Assembly (NCBI RefSeq): GCF_018687755.1
Contig: NZ_CP061305.1
Coordinates: 1,363,099-1,427,098 of the forward strand
Direction of reading: 5' to 3'
DNA length: 64,000 nt
Origin: Polynucleobacter sp. JS-Mosq-20-D10
GTDB taxonomy: Bacteria > Pseudomonadota > Gammaproteobacteria > Burkholderiales > Burkholderiaceae
The notes under the pieces were generated by a model. That model was not told where the DNA came from. It saw only the letters and a program-made list of their open reading frames with translations, and searched no databases. The translations under genes and the position numbers were made by a program. Shown piece after piece: positions 47,618 through 58,542 of this stretch. Position 1 is the first letter of the stretch; every line of letters begins with the position of its first letter.

Positions 47618-50600
47618 TTAAGCTGCCTCCACCATCGACACTGCAGATGAAATATCCACCGCCACAATACGCGATACACCCTGCTCTTGCATGGTGACAC
47701 CAATCAACTGATGAGCGATTTCCATAGTGATCTTGTTATGTGAAATGAATACAAACTGAGTCTTATCAGACATTTTGGCCACCATCTTCGCATAACGCAA
47801 GGTGTTCGCGTCATCCAATGGTGCATCAACCTCATCGAGCAAACAAAATGGTGCAGGGTTAAGGAGGAATAAGGAGAAGACCAAGGCAATCGCAGTCAAG
47901 GCCTTTTCACCACCAGAGAGTAAATAAATAGAGCTATTCTTCTTGCCTGGAGGCTGGGCCATGACCTGAACACCAGCATCCAAGATCTCCTCACCGGTCA
48001 TTACCAACTCCGCATGACCACCACCAAACAGCTCAGGGAATAACTTACCGAAATGTATATTGACCTGATCAAAAGTGCCCTGCAAGAGATCGCGGGTTTC
48101 TGCATCAATCTTGGCAATCGCATCGGTCAAAGTCTGCATTGCTTCGTTCAAATCGGCTGATTGTGCATCTAAGAACTGTTTACGCTCACGTGAACTAGAG
48201 AGTTCATCCAAGGCAGCCATATTGACCGGGCCTAAAGATTGAATCTCAGAATTGAGGCGATTTACTTCGGTTTGTAATGCCCCAACCTTGAGATCTGGAC
48301 TAAAGCTGGCCTCTAATGCCATTAAGTCTGCTTCGGCATCTGATAGTAAGGTCGCAAACTGCTCAAAGTTCAAACGGGCGGCCTGTTCGCGCAACTGTAA
48401 GTCGACCACTTTGTCACGCATCGGTTGAAGACTGCGCTCAATCTGTAAGCGCACTTCATCTGCTTCACGTAATTGATGCAAGAGTGCATCTTGTTCAGTA
48501 CGGGCATTTGCCAATGCGGCTTCGCGAGCGCTGCGAGCCAGCAAGAGTCCTTGTAACTTATCTTGAGCCTCTTCATCGCTCAGAGTTTCCAGCTCTTGTT
48601 CAGAAGTAGCCTGCTTATCCTGAATCTCCATGATCTGAACACGCGCAGTACTTTGATCACGCTGTAAGTCAGCAATCCGCTGCTGTAAAGAACGGGTTGC
48701 AAATGCTGCCTCTTGGGCAGACATCTCTGATGAGCGCAAAGATTCACGGAGACGATCGCGCTCTTGAGTGGCTGACTCCAGTTTTTCTTGAGCGATGGCG
48801 AGATTCTCTTGCAAACCTTGCTTAGATTCTTCTGACTGAGCGAGCTCCTCAGAGGATTGCTCTTGAGTTTGACTCAATTGTTCCATTTGCTGACGCAACT
48901 CACTTAACTCACCCTGAATTTGCTCAGCGCGTTGGCTGTACTTTTCTTCAGCCTGAGTTAATTGCATTCTTTCTACTTCAAAGCCGTGCACTTCTTGTAC
49001 GGCATGCTCTGCGGCAATGCGGGTTTGCTCAGCAGCTTGATGGGCAGCTTGGTAATTGGCAACGCATTGATCCAGCTCACCTTGCAACTCACTCTGAATT
49101 AACTTCTGTGCACGCAATTGCTTCTCGAGACCCTCCATCTCTTGAGCGCGAGCCAACATACCAGCCTGCTCAGAGTCGGCCGCATATAACTGCACTCCAA
49201 CTCGACTGACTAAATGCCCTTGTTGAGTAACGAAAGCACCGCCAGCAGGTAACTTTTCGCGGCGATGCAATGCATCTTCCAAGCTATTAGCAATGTAAAT
49301 ATTGTCCAACCACTCTTGCAATACAGCAGCTACGCGTGGTGCACCTGCACTTTGAACACGAGTTAGTAGTGCAATAAAATCTGCTGGCACGGTAGTGTGT
49401 GCAGGAGAAATGTCTTCTGTGAGCAAGATCGCTAAACGACTTGGAGGCGCATCATTCGCTAAGGCCAAGGTTTCTTGAACGCTTTTGGCTGTAACAGCGG
49501 CTAAGCGCTCGCGTAAGACGGACTCTAAAGCAGCTTCCCAACCACTCTCCACCTTAAGCTCTTGCCACAAACGCTTGCTCTCTTTTAAGCCCTTGCTCTC
49601 AAGCCATGGACCAATCTTGCCTTGAGCTTGAACGCTGGCTTGCAAGGCAGTCAGTGCAGTTAATCTAGCTTCGGTTTGTGCCAACTCTTGGTTAGCAGAT
49701 TGAATCTGTTGTTGTGCGGTATTGCGAGCTTCATCAGCTGCAGGAACACGTTGTTGCGCCTCACCTGCTTTTTGTCTCGCTTCATCTACCTTACGTTGCG
49801 CCATCGCATGACGATCAATTGCCATTTGCAATGCTTCGGCATCGGGCCTGCGCATACCAGCGAGTTCAGCCTCAAGACGGGTATCGCGCCCCTTGAGTTC
49901 TTCTACCTGTGACGTGATGGCTTTAACACGCTCGCCTAAACTGGCTAAGCGCTGGTCAATCGTGGCTAAGCTCTCGCGAGCATCATTAAGTTCGCGTACA
50001 TGAGATTGATAGGCCTCTTCGCGTGCTGGCATTTGCTCTTGCAAACCAGATAAGTCGGCCATTAATGTTTGTTCTTTTTCCGCAGCCAAGCTAAGCTCAT
50101 GCTCAGCAGAGCGTTGCGCTTGAGCGGCATCAGTTTCTTGAACAGTCCAACGTTGCAGTTGAGCTTGTAAATCTTGGGATTGTTGTTGCAGGCGCTGGCG
50201 CGCTTCTTGCACGTAACGAATTTGTGACTCAACCTGACTCACATCAGCATTGGTTTGATACAAGTCTCCTTGAGCCTGAGAAACCCGATCTTGCAGTGCG
50301 TACTGCTCAGTGCGCATTGTCTCGAGCTCAGTCTCCACGTGACGCATTTTGGCAGTCTGCTCTTCCAAGTTGACTTGTGTGTCACGAATACCGTTGGCGT
50401 GGCGCTCTTGCTCCTTACCAGCTTCGGTCTGACGTACAAACCAGAGTAACTGCTGTTGCGACTTCATTGCAGTAGATAATTCAGCATGGCGCTCAGCAAC
50501 AGTGGCCTGCTTCTCTAAACGCGTAACCTGCTGATCGAGTTCACGCAATATATCTTCTACGCGAACTAAGTTTTCTTTCGTATCTTCAAGACGGGAGGCA

Positions 50601-51139
50601 GTTTCTTTACGACGCTCCTTGTATTTAGAAACACCAGCCGCTTCTTCCAAGAAAACACGCAACTCTTCTGGCTTTGCCTCCAAGATGCGGTTGATAGTGC
50701 CCTGCCCGATGATCGCATAGCCTCTTGGACCCATACCGGTACCCAAGAAAATATCTTGAATATCTTTACGGCGCACTACTTGATTGTTGACGTAATAACT
50801 AGAATTGCCATCACGCGTCAGAACGCGTTTGATTCCTAATTCTGTAAAAGCACTCCACTGACCTTGAGCGCGCCCTTCTGAGTTATCAAAAATGAGTTCC
50901 ACACTGGCACGACCCGATGGTTTACGCAAACCAGAGCCATTAAAAATCACGTCCTGCATCGACTCACCACGCAATTCACTAGCGCGAGACTCACCCAAAA
51001 CCCAGCGCACAGCGTCAATAATGTTTGACTTTCCGCAACCGTTAGGGCCCACAACACCGATCAATTGACCTGGCATTTCAAAATGGGTTGGATCGACGAA
51101 GGACTTAAAGCCGGAAAGTTTGATGGATTTCAGTTGCAC
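47618..51139 (-). CDS. smc: Chromosome segregation SMC protein
   Basis: SMC forms the ATP-driven clamp of the condensin complex. It has 1173 residues: Walker A GVVGPNGCGKSNII near residue 33, long coiled coils rich in Gln, Glu, Arg and Ala, a hinge near the middle (about 510-650), and the C-terminal signature LLSGGEKALTAIALVFSLFL with Walker B FCLLDEVDAPLDD. The start is GTG. The ScpA and ScpB partner genes are not adjacent. Divergent from dapD, with 174 bases that show no gene; a TATAAT at 51251 may belong to dapD. Confidence 0.98.
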   Translation of the reverse strand: MQLKSIKLSGFKSFVDPTHFEMPGQLIGVVGPNGCGKSNIIDAVRWVLGESRASELRGESMQDVIFNGSGLRKPSGRASVELIFDNSEGRAQGQWSAFTELGIKRVLTRDGNSSYYVNNQVVRRKDIQDIFLGTGMGPRGYAIIGQGTINRILEAKPEELRVFLEEAAGVSKYKERRKETASRLEDTKENLVRVEDILRELDQQVTRLEKQATVAERHAELSTAMKSQQQLLWFVRQTEAGKEQERHANGIRDTQVNLEEQTAKMRHVETELETMRTEQYALQDRVSQAQGDLYQTNADVSQVESQIRYVQEARQRLQQQSQDLQAQLQRWTVQETDAAQAQRSAEHELSLAAEKEQTLMADLSGLQEQMPAREEAYQSHVRELNDARESLATIDQRLASLGERVKAITSQVEELKGRDTRLEAELAGMRRPDAEALQMAIDRHAMAQRKVDEARQKAGEAQQRVPAADEARNTAQQQIQSANQELAQTEARLTALTALQASVQAQGKIGPWLESKGLKESKRLWQELKVESGWEAALESVLRERLAAVTAKSVQETLALANDAPPSRLAILLTEDISPAHTTVPADFIALLTRVQSAGAPRVAAVLQEWLDNIYIANSLEDALHRREKLPAGGAFVTQQGHLVSRVGVQLYAADSEQAGMLARAQEMEGLEKQLRAQKLIQSELQGELDQCVANYQAAHQAAEQTRIAAEHAVQEVHGFEVERMQLTQAEEKYSQRAEQIQGELSELRQQMEQLSQTQEQSSEELAQSEESKQGLQENLAIAQEKLESATQERDRLRESLRSSEMSAQEAAFATRSLQQRIADLQRDQSTARVQIMEIQDKQATSEQELETLSDEEAQDKLQGLLLARSAREAALANARTEQDALLHQLREADEVRLQIERSLQPMRDKVVDLQLREQAARLNFEQFATLLSDAEADLMALEASFSPDLKVGALQTEVNRLNSEIQSLGPVNMAALDELSSSRERKQFLDAQSADLNEAMQTLTDAIAKIDAETRDLLQGTFDQVNIHFGKLFPELFGGGHAELVMTGEEILDAGVQVMAQPPGKKNSSIYLLSGGEKALTAIALVFSLFLLNPAPFCLLDEVDAPLDDANTLRYAKMVAKMSDKTQFVFISHNKITMEIAHQLIGVTMQEQGVSRIVAVDISSAVSMVEAA

Positions 51140-51313
51140 GGCGTACTTTGCAGGAAAAAAGGGGGTTCAAATAAGGGGGTAAAAATTATTACTAAAGTGG
51201 GAAGATGATAGCAAGCTTAAGGCTCCCCACACGGGTTTTTGCCCCACCGATATAATGATCAATCTATATCCAGGGACAAAACCCCTTAACAATCTGATAG
51301 TTAACTGAAAAGC

Positions 51314-52141
51314 ATGAGCAAATCACCACAAAGCATCATCGATCAAGCCTGGGAAAACCGCGCAAACCTGTCTCCTGAGGCCGTTTCCGGGGAAATCCGC
51401 AACGCCGTAAACGCCGTACTCGAGGGCCTCAATACAGGCAGTATTCGCGTAGCCGAGCGCCGCAGCGTCGGCAAATGGGAAGTGAACCAGTGGGTCAAAA
51501 AGGCAGTTTTGCTGTCTTTCCGCCTGGAAGATAACAAACCTATGGGCGCTGGTGGCTATACCCAGTTCTACGATAAGGTACCAAGCAAGTTTGAGAACTA
51601 CACCGCTGAAGACTTCGCCAATGGCGGTTTCCGAGTGGTTCCCCCTGCAATGGCACGCCGAGGCTCATTTATCGGCAAAAATGCCGTTTTAATGCCTTCC
51701 TACGTCAATATCGGCGCTTATGTTGGTGAAGGCACCATGGTTGATACCTGGGCAACTGTAGGGTCATGTGCTCAAATTGGTAAAAACGTGCATCTTTCTG
51801 GTGGCGTTGGTATTGGTGGTGTTTTGGAGCCAATCCAAGCTGGCCCAGTGATTATTGAAGATAACTGCTTTATTGGCGCCCGCTCTGAGGTAGTGGAAGG
51901 CGTGGTTATTGAAGAAAACGCCGTTCTCTCTATGGGTGTCTATATTGGTCAAAGTACCAAGATCTATGACCGCGAAAGCGGTGAGATCCATTACGGCCGT
52001 GTACCAGCAGGTTCTGTTGTAGTTCCAGGCTCTCTTCCCTCTGCTTGTGGCAAGTACAGCCTGTACGCTGCAATCATCGTGAAAAAGGTGGATGCTCAAA
52101 CTAGGGCAAAGACTGCGATTAACGAACTCTTGCGCGATTAA
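51314..52141 (+). CDS. dapD: Tetrahydrodipicolinate N-succinyltransferase
   Basis: DapD makes N-succinyl-2-amino-6-ketopimelate in the lysine/diaminopimelate pathway that also feeds peptidoglycan. The 275 residues include an N-terminal helical domain and a hexapeptide-repeat beta-helix with the conserved [15 protein letters not shown] and [11 protein letters not shown] motifs. dapE follows after 17 bases and does a later step of the same pathway. Confidence 0.98.
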   Translation: MSKSPQSIIDQAWENRANLSPEAVSGEIRNAVNAVLEGLNTGSIRVAERRSVGKWEVNQWVKKAVLLSFRLEDNKPMGAGGYTQFYDKVPSKFENYTAEDFANGGFRVVPPAMARRGSFIGKNAVLMPSYVNIGAYVGEGTMVDTWATVGSCAQIGKNVHLSGGVGIGGVLEPIQAGPVIIEDNCFIGARSEVVEGVVIEENAVLSMGVYIGQSTKIYDRESGEIHYGRVPAGSVVVPGSLPSACGKYSLYAAIIVKKVDAQTRAKTAINELLRD

Positions 52142-52158
52142 GTTGTAGAGCCAGACAC

Positions 52159-53310
52159 ATGAGCGCCACCCTAGAATTAACAGAAGCCCTCATCTCCTGC
52201 CGCTCGGTAACCCCAGCGGACGGAGGGTGTCAGGAGCTCATTGCTAAACGCCTGCAAGCGATTGGTTTTCACACTGAGAGTGTTGTTAGTGGCCCCGAGA
52301 ATTTTCAGGTTACCAATTTGTGGGCAATCAAAAAGGGTGTATCCGGAGATCAGGGCAAGGTCTTAGTGTTTGCTGGTCATACTGATGTTGTACCAACTGG
52401 CCCGTTAGAGAAATGGACCAATGATCCGTTTACCCCAACCATTAGAGATGGCATGCTCTTCGGTCGCGGGGCTGCGGATATGAAAACTTCTCTTGCAGGA
52501 TTTGTAGTCGCTACCGAAGAATTTGTCATCACCCACCCAGACCACAAAGGCACGATTGCCTTTTTGATTACAAGTGATGAAGAGGGTCCAGCCAACGACG
52601 GCACTGTCATCATGTGCGAGCGCTTGCAAAAACAAGGTCAGCGTTTAGATTACTGCGTAATTGGTGAACCAACCTCAGTTGATCAACTCGGCGACATGAT
52701 TAAGAATGGTCGCCGTGGATCGCTCTCTGGCAAGCTTCGGGTTAAAGGCATTCAGGCACACATCGCCTACCCTCACCTGGGTAAAAATCCTATTCACCTT
52801 TCAGCGCCTGCAATTCAAGCGCTCGTTGAGACTGAGTGGGACAAAGGGAATCAGTATTTCCAGCCGACAAGTTTTCAGATTTCGAATATTCATGCAGGTA
52901 CTGGTGCTAATAACGTCATTCCTGGCGAGCTAGCGATTGATTTCAACTTCCGTTTCTCTACCGAGAGCAAACCGGAAGAACTACGTAGTCGCCTAGAGGG
53001 AATTCTTAGTGCCGCAGGTCTCGATTTTGAAATTGATTGGGTTTTGGGCGGTAGCCCATTTATTACGGGCGATGGCGCTCTTGCTGGTGCCCTGCGTAAA
53101 GCCATTAAAGCTGAAACCAAAATTGATGCAGAGCTCTCCACCACTGGCGGCACAAGTGATGGTCGCTTTATTGCGAAGATCTGTAAAGAAGTTGTCGAAT
53201 TTGGTCCGCTTAATGCGACCAGCCACAAGATTGATGAGTGCGTGATTGTGGATGATGTTGTGCCACTCAAAAATATCTATCGCAAGACACTCGAGCAACT
53301 CGTTGCTTAA
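52159..53310 (+). CDS. dapE: Succinyl-diaminopimelate desuccinylase
   Basis: DapE hydrolyses succinyl-diaminopimelate to L,L-DAP and succinate. It is a di-zinc M20-family enzyme of 383 residues; metal ligands are in [44 protein letters not shown] and the C-terminal [12 protein letters not shown]. It is directly downstream of dapD. Confidence 0.98.
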   Translation: MSATLELTEALISCRSVTPADGGCQELIAKRLQAIGFHTESVVSGPENFQVTNLWAIKKGVSGDQGKVLVFAGHTDVVPTGPLEKWTNDPFTPTIRDGMLFGRGAADMKTSLAGFVVATEEFVITHPDHKGTIAFLITSDEEGPANDGTVIMCERLQKQGQRLDYCVIGEPTSVDQLGDMIKNGRRGSLSGKLRVKGIQAHIAYPHLGKNPIHLSAPAIQALVETEWDKGNQYFQPTSFQISNIHAGTGANNVIPGELAIDFNFRFSTESKPEELRSRLEGILSAAGLDFEIDWVLGGSPFITGDGALAGALRKAIKAETKIDAELSTTGGTSDGRFIAKICKEVVEFGPLNATSHKIDECVIVDDVVPLKNIYRKTLEQLVA

Positions 53311-53349
53311 GACTGTTTCGTCAATTACTTTTTCTTATAAAAACTCCTC

Positions 53350-54246
53350 ATGGACCCTGCGCCCCAGCAATCTCTGACGCTTGATCAATGCATTGATCAC
53401 ATTGCACAACAACTAGAAACAGCAGATTTGCATTATGGTCATGGCGCTCTTGATGCGCAAAGTGAAGCCCTCTGGATTGTCAGCAAACAACTTGACTTAA
53501 GTCCTACAGATGCACTGGACCACTTGCAGCAAGTGATGAGTGCCGAGCAAATTACTAGTGCACTTGAAGTTACACAAACCCGCATCTCTACACGCAAGCC
53601 ATTAGCTTATATCTTGGGCGAAGCCTGGTTAATGGGTGTGCCTTTTTTCTCCAGCGAGCAAAGCATTGTTCCCCGCTCCTGGATAGCCGAGCTCATCGTA
53701 GATGGCTCACTAGAGCCCTGGTTACCAGCTGATGGCAAAGCGCTCGATCTTTGTACCGGCAATGGCTCTCTAGCAATTTTGTTAGCCTTAGCATGCCCCG
53801 ATATTCATGTGAGTGCTTGTGATATCAGCTTACCCGCATTAGCAGTGGCGTCACGTAATCTCGATCGTCATGGCCTTACTTCTCAAGTGGAACTTTTTGA
53901 GGGTGATCTCTGGGATGCATTGCCAGAACCCCATGAAGATAATCTATTTGATCTCATCATTTGCAACCCGCCTTACGTCAATGCCAACTCGATGAACGCC
54001 CTGCCTGCTGAATACCATGCGGAGCCTACTCTTGCATTAGCAGGTGGCGATGATGGAATGGATCTGATTCGGAAGATTATTGCTGGCGTACCAGACTATC
54101 TATCTGAGCGTGGCGCCATTCTGATTGAGATTGGCAATGAGTATGAGCACTTTAAAAAAGCCTTCCCTCAACTTCCTGTCATCTGGATGGAAGTATCCGC
54201 AGGAGATGAACAGGTACTTCTGATTCAAGCGGAAGACTTGCGCTAA
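53350..54246 (+). CDS. prmB: Protein-(glutamine-N5) methyltransferase for ribosomal protein L3
   Basis: PrmB methylates a glutamine of ribosomal protein L3. The 298-residue protein has an N-terminal helical domain and a class I methyltransferase domain with LDLCTGNGSLAILLALA for SAM binding and the substrate motif ICNPPYVNANS. PrmC methylates release factors with a similar domain; the length, the N-terminus and location after dapE in Burkholderiaceae favour PrmB. It converges on radA with 12 bases between them. Confidence 0.9.
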   Translation: MDPAPQQSLTLDQCIDHIAQQLETADLHYGHGALDAQSEALWIVSKQLDLSPTDALDHLQQVMSAEQITSALEVTQTRISTRKPLAYILGEAWLMGVPFFSSEQSIVPRSWIAELIVDGSLEPWLPADGKALDLCTGNGSLAILLALACPDIHVSACDISLPALAVASRNLDRHGLTSQVELFEGDLWDALPEPHEDNLFDLIICNPPYVNANSMNALPAEYHAEPTLALAGGDDGMDLIRKIIAGVPDYLSERGAILIEIGNEYEHFKKAFPQLPVIWMEVSAGDEQVLLIQAEDLR

Positions 54247-54258
54247 ATTGTTATTGCA

Positions 54259-55623
54259 TTAACTGAGCTCTGCTGCTGCAGAGATAGCCTGATCAATACG
54301 CTCTACTGGAATCACTCTTAGCCCTGGAATCTTTGTCTTCGGCATATTAGCCTTCGGAATAATGGCTACGGTAAAGCCCAGCTTGGCCGCCTCTTTCAAA
54401 CGCTCCTGACCACGTGGGCATGGACGAATCTCCCCCGCTAAACCAACCTCACCAAATACGATCAACTCTTTAGGCAAGGCCTTATTGCGAATCGAAGACT
54501 GAATTGCTAATAGCACTGCTAAGTCAGCTGCTGGCTCTGAGATCTTCACACCACCTACTGCGTTTAAGAAGACGTCCTGATCAAAGCAGGCAACACCAGC
54601 ATGACGATGCAATACTGCTAAGAGCATGGCTAAACGCGCTTGTTCCAAACCAACTGCCAAGCGACGTGGATTAGGAATATGCGCAGTATCTACTAGCGCC
54701 TGAATTTCGACTAAGAGCGGTCGACTACCTTCTTGTGTAACCAATACACAGGCGCCAGGCACCATCTCTGCATGCTGGGAAAGAAAAATTGCTGAAGGGT
54801 TTGCAACGCCACGCAACCCTTTTTCGGTCATCGCAAATACACCAAGCTCATTAACTGCGCCAAAGCGATTTTTAATCGAGCGGACCAATCTAAATGAAGA
54901 ATGGGTATCGCCCTCGAAATACAAGACGGTATCCACAATATGCTCGAGCACACGAGGGCCAGCCAAGTGACCATCTTTAGTCACGTGCCCCACCATTAAC
55001 ACGCAAATACCGCTAGATTTAGCAGCTCTAGTTAATTGCGCAGCACACTCTCGCACTTGCGCAACTGAACCTGGAGCTGAGCTCAACACTTCTGAATACA
55101 AAGTCTGAATGGAATCCACTACCAAGACCTGTGGCTTCACTGTATCCATAATGGATAAGAGCTTTTCTAACTGAATCTCAGCGAGCACTTCTAATTGTGG
55201 CGCATCGAGTGCAATGCGTTTTGCACGTAATGCAATTTGCGCCGCAGACTCCTCACCACTGCTGTAAAGAACGTTCATACCTGCAGCACTCATCTCAGCA
55301 AGGGCTTGGAGCAAGAGAGTGGATTTGCCAATGCCAGGATCACCCCCCAACAGAACAACACCACCGGGAACTAATCCGCCACCTAATACGCGATCAAACT
55401 CTTCTACGCCCGTACTAAAGCGCGGAAGGTCTTCAGCAGAAATAGCAGAAAGCTTTTGACGGGGGAGCGACTGCGCCAATCCCTGAAAGCGGGCGTTTGA
55501 GCTCACCTCTGGAACACCCTCTTCCAAGGTATTCCATGCCTGACATGAGGGGCACTGACCTTGCCATTTGGCAGAGGTCCCACCGCATGACTGACAGATA
55601 TAGATTGTTTTTATTTTTGCCAA
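54259..55623 (-). CDS. radA: DNA repair protein RadA
   Basis: RadA is a RecA-like ATPase that promotes branch migration in recombination and repair. From the TTG at 55623 it has 454 residues (MAKIKTIYICQSCGG...): a zinc finger CQSCGGTSAKWQGQCPSC, Walker A GGDPGIGKSTLL, the RadA-specific KNRFG motif (RSIKNRFGAVNE) and a C-terminal Lon-like domain. The frame is open to 55677 but this would overlap the preceding gene; the TTG lies four bases after that gene's TAA. Confidence 0.96.
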   Translation of the reverse strand: MAKIKTIYICQSCGGTSAKWQGQCPSCQAWNTLEEGVPEVSSNARFQGLAQSLPRQKLSAISAEDLPRFSTGVEEFDRVLGGGLVPGGVVLLGGDPGIGKSTLLLQALAEMSAAGMNVLYSSGEESAAQIALRAKRIALDAPQLEVLAEIQLEKLLSIMDTVKPQVLVVDSIQTLYSEVLSSAPGSVAQVRECAAQLTRAAKSSGICVLMVGHVTKDGHLAGPRVLEHIVDTVLYFEGDTHSSFRLVRSIKNRFGAVNELGVFAMTEKGLRGVANPSAIFLSQHAEMVPGACVLVTQEGSRPLLVEIQALVDTAHIPNPRRLAVGLEQARLAMLLAVLHRHAGVACFDQDVFLNAVGGVKISEPAADLAVLLAIQSSIRNKALPKELIVFGEVGLAGEIRPCPRGQERLKEAAKLGFTVAIIPKANMPKTKIPGLRVIPVERIDQAISAAAELS

Positions 55624-55627
55624 TGAA

Positions 55628-56137
55628 TTAATCGAGCTGAGTGCCCGCTTTGTTTTCTTGAGCACGTTTAGGTGCATCTTTACGGCGCTGTTCTAAATCG
55701 GCTGCGCGAGCGGCTGCTGCTTTTTGCTTCTCTTCGAATTCTTTTTGATTGGCTGAGCGCTCAGCCGCTTTTTCAGCAGAAGCACGTTCAGCAATCTTAG
55801 TGGCATCGCGTTGATCTTTAATACTGGCCCGTAACTTGCGCTGCACCTCATGTAACTCCACTTCTTGCACACGTATGGGATCAATTTCTTTGCGGTATTG
55901 TGCACGTGAATCTTTTAAGCAGTCATTTACCCAATACTGCTGATAGCACTCGAAGTTGGCTTTATCCCAGCGATACTTAGCCCAATCACGTTGCAACTCG
56001 AGCTCTCTCTCAATCTTATCAAGTTGCTCCAGCTGAGCCTCCTCAGCAGGAGTGGCAAGTGAAAGAGTGCTCAAGGAGCAGGCCAACAGGAAAACCCCGA
56101 ATGCACTTAAGAAGCGCAAAGAAAGTGGCTGTATCAA
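55628..56137 (-). CDS. Predicted periplasmic coiled-coil protein, unknown function
   Basis: I do not recognise a named family. The 169-residue protein has a signal peptide ([21 protein letters not shown], cut near LSLAT) and a long charged helix rich in Glu, Arg, Lys and Ala; one short segment contains a pair of cysteines ([16 protein letters not shown]) that could form a disulphide. The start is TTG overlapping the kup stop (TTGA). It is translated between kup and radA; similar anonymous proteins sit beside radA in related genomes, by recall only. Confidence 0.75.
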   Translation of the reverse strand: MIQPLSLRFLSAFGVFLLACSLSTLSLATPAEEAQLEQLDKIERELELQRDWAKYRWDKANFECYQQYWVNDCLKDSRAQYRKEIDPIRVQEVELHEVQRKLRASIKDQRDATKIAERASAEKAAERSANQKEFEEKQKAAAARAADLEQRRKDAPKRAQENKAGTQLD

Positions 56138-58074
56138 ATCTCTACCTTTGCGCCAAGTTCAACCAAACGATTGGTAGGAATCTTAAAGAAGTCTGATGGT
56201 TTGGCTGCGTTTTGCATCATCCAACCAAACAGTTTCTCTCTCCATAAGGCCATCCCAGGATTTGCCGATGGAACAATAGTGTCACGCGCAACAAAGAATG
56301 AGGTATCCATTAAATTAAATTGAATATTTTTCTGCTCACTGAGTAACGACAACACCTTATTGATGTCGGGCGATTCTTTAAAGCCATACACCGCCCTGAC
56401 TAAGAATATATTGCCGCCCAAATCGTTGATGCTCAGACGCTCCTGATCATTGACGTAAGGCACATCCCAGGTGCTGAGCTTCACAAAAAAGATGCGCTCA
56501 TGCATTACTCGGTTATGTTTTAAGTTATGCAACATCGCGATTGGCACATAATCGATGTGCGCAGTTAAAAAGATGGCTGTTCCCTCAACACGGTGTGGGG
56601 GGTGGGCCAATAAACTAGCCACAAATTCTTTCAAATGGATCGATCCTTCAACCAATTTATCGCGCAAGAGTTTGCGTCCTCGATACCAAGTAATCAAACA
56701 GGTAAAAATGATGAGGCCTAAAAATAAAGGGTACCAACCACCATCTTTAATTTTAATTAAGTTAGCACTCCAAAAAGCAAAATCTAAAGTAAAGAAAATG
56801 GCCGTCAAGGACAGTACTAAGAAGAGATTCATCTTCCACTCACGATACATGACCACGCCCAATAAAATTGCGGTAATCATCATGGTTGAGGTAACTGAAA
56901 TACCATATGCTGCAGCCAAGTTCACTGATTCTCTAAATTCAATAATGGTGACAACCACCATAAATAAGAGAGCCCAATTCACTACTGGAATATAAATCTG
57001 TCCTTGCTCAGAATCAGAGGTGTGCATGATGGTCATGCGCGGCATAAAGCCCAGCAAAATTGCTTGACTCACTAAAGAGTACGCACCTGAAATCACCGCT
57101 TGCGATGCAATGACTGTAGCAGCAGTAGCAAGACCAACAACAGGCCATAAAGCCCAATCTGGAACCATTAAATAAAATGGGTTAGAAGCAGCCTCTGGAT
57201 TAGACAACAAGAGTGCGCCTTGCCCTAGATAGTTAATTAAAAGGCTAGGCAAGACAACAATGAGCCAAGCATAACGGACAGGGTTTCTTCCAAAGTGCCC
57301 CATGTCTAAGTACAGTGCTTCAACACCAGTAACAACCAAGACAACAGCACCCATCACAATATAGGCAGTAGTTGGGTGATCTATTACAAACTGCACCGCA
57401 TACATTGGATTAATTGCGCCTATGATTTGCGGCGCTGCGCCAATATTAATGACACCTAATACTGCTAGAGTAATAAACCAAGTGAGGGTCACTGGACCAA
57501 ATAGATTGCCAACAGCCGCCGTGCCATATTTTTGAATCATAAATAAGGCAACTAAGATCACGAGGGAAATAGGGATAATGAATTTATGCAAGCCAGGAGC
57601 CGCAATCTCAATACCCTCAACAGCAGATAAAACAGAAATCGCTGGGGTAATGACAGACTCACCGAGTAGCATGCAAGCGCCGAGCATGCCTAAAATCATT
57701 AAGAAGAAATAGCCTTTTGATTTGCTATCAAAAGATCTAAGCGCTAAAGCCATCAAAGATAAAACACCACCCTCACCTTTATTATCAGCACGCATCACAA
57801 ATAGAACGTATTTAAAGGTCACGATTAAGATCAAAGACCAGATCATCATCGCAATCACGCCAAATAATGCCTCTGGAGAAAATGGGATGCCATGCTGCGG
57901 ATCAAAGCACTCCTTGAGGGCATACAAAGGACTAGTGCCAATATCACCAAACACTACGCCAATAGCGGCAAGCATCATTGTCGCAAGGCCTTTTTTATGG
58001 TTATCGTGATCACCATGCAGATCAACGGGCTTTAATAAATCAGAACTTGAAAACTCAGGATTGCTAATGGACAT
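56134..58074 (-). CDS. kup: KUP-type low-affinity potassium transporter
   Basis: Kup imports potassium with protons across the inner membrane. The 646-residue protein has about twelve helices and the family's conserved stretches [31 protein letters not shown] and [16 protein letters not shown], with a C-terminal cytoplasmic domain (about 490-646). The gene is preceded by 156 bases that hold the divergent tRNA promoter region. Confidence 0.97.
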   Translation of the reverse strand: MSISNPEFSSSDLLKPVDLHGDHDNHKKGLATMMLAAIGVVFGDIGTSPLYALKECFDPQHGIPFSPEALFGVIAMMIWSLILIVTFKYVLFVMRADNKGEGGVLSLMALALRSFDSKSKGYFFLMILGMLGACMLLGESVITPAISVLSAVEGIEIAAPGLHKFIIPISLVILVALFMIQKYGTAAVGNLFGPVTLTWFITLAVLGVINIGAAPQIIGAINPMYAVQFVIDHPTTAYIVMGAVVLVVTGVEALYLDMGHFGRNPVRYAWLIVVLPSLLINYLGQGALLLSNPEAASNPFYLMVPDWALWPVVGLATAATVIASQAVISGAYSLVSQAILLGFMPRMTIMHTSDSEQGQIYIPVVNWALLFMVVVTIIEFRESVNLAAAYGISVTSTMMITAILLGVVMYREWKMNLFLVLSLTAIFFTLDFAFWSANLIKIKDGGWYPLFLGLIIFTCLITWYRGRKLLRDKLVEGSIHLKEFVASLLAHPPHRVEGTAIFLTAHIDYVPIAMLHNLKHNRVMHERIFFVKLSTWDVPYVNDQERLSINDLGGNIFLVRAVYGFKESPDINKVLSLLSEQKNIQFNLMDTSFFVARDTIVPSANPGMALWREKLFGWMMQNAAKPSDFFKIPTNRLVELGAKVEI

Positions 58075-58188
58075 CTCATCACCTTTGAGTAATATTGCGT
58101 TGCAGTATGTTACACCTTATGCAGGTTGACTCTGAAGTCATATTTCTGTTTAAAAATCATCTTTTTAAGCACCAAATTAAGGTATATC

Positions 58189-58218
58189 TCGACAGAGGGG
58201 GTGAAAAAATGGTAGAAT
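58189..58218 (+). promoter_or_regulatory. Promoter of the initiator tRNA gene
   Basis: A -35 hexamer TCGACA (58189-58194) and a -10 hexamer TAGAAT (58213-58218) are separated by 18 bases, 12 bases before the mature 5' end of the tRNA. Spacing and place fit a sigma-70 promoter. Confidence 0.55.
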
Positions 58219-58230
58219 TACAGCTTCAGA

Positions 58231-58307
<77 letters not shown>

Positions 58308-58320
58308 GTATTTCAGTACT

Positions 58321-58346
58321 AAGCCCTTAATTTTTAAGGGCTTTTT
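58321..58346 (+). terminator. Rho-independent terminator of the tRNA gene
   Basis: AAGCCCTTAA and TTAAGGGCTTTTT pair around a TTT loop, followed by T residues. It ends transcription of the tRNA-fMet gene. Confidence 0.9.
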
Positions 58347-58361
58347 GCTTTTCTGGGATTT

Positions 58362-58524
58362 GGGATCCGCAAGCGCCCAATGCATACCTTTGAATTCTCC
58401 TCTTTGCTGTATCACTTTTAATTCGCTTGCAGCAGGTATTTCTTCATTGCGATTGATGGCACACCTTAATCCAGGCATTTATAGCTTCTTTGGCCTTTTC
58501 CATGACCTTTAGGCTGATATTTTG
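58362..58524 (-). pseudogene. Frameshifted remnant resembling a HicB-family antitoxin
   Basis: Two overlapping minus-strand frames together read like the second half of a HicB-type antitoxin. Frame A (58524-58444) gives SLKVMEKAKEAINAWIKVC, similar to the family's EALE.AKEAI..WI helix. Frame B, from about 58448, gives NEEIPAASELKVIQQRGEF and then KGMHWALADP, similar to the G-E-IP-P...EF-G--WAL-D end. A one- or two-base shift joins them near 58448-58455. There is no N-terminal half (the comEC stop is directly upstream) and no hicA toxin. Similarity is judged by eye only. Confidence 0.45.
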
Positions 58525-58542
58525 TCAGACGGGCACCAGCAG

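Noticed and set aside
49676..49912. Plus-strand frames inside smc
   Set aside because: Shadows of the coiled-coil coding sequence, which gives long antisense frames by composition.
51251..51256. TATAAT before dapD as a full promoter
   Set aside because: The -10 is perfect, but no convincing -35 lies at the right distance, so it was not listed as a feature.
56555..56995. A 146-codon plus-strand frame opposite kup
   Set aside because: Antisense to conserved transmembrane helices of Kup; no family features.
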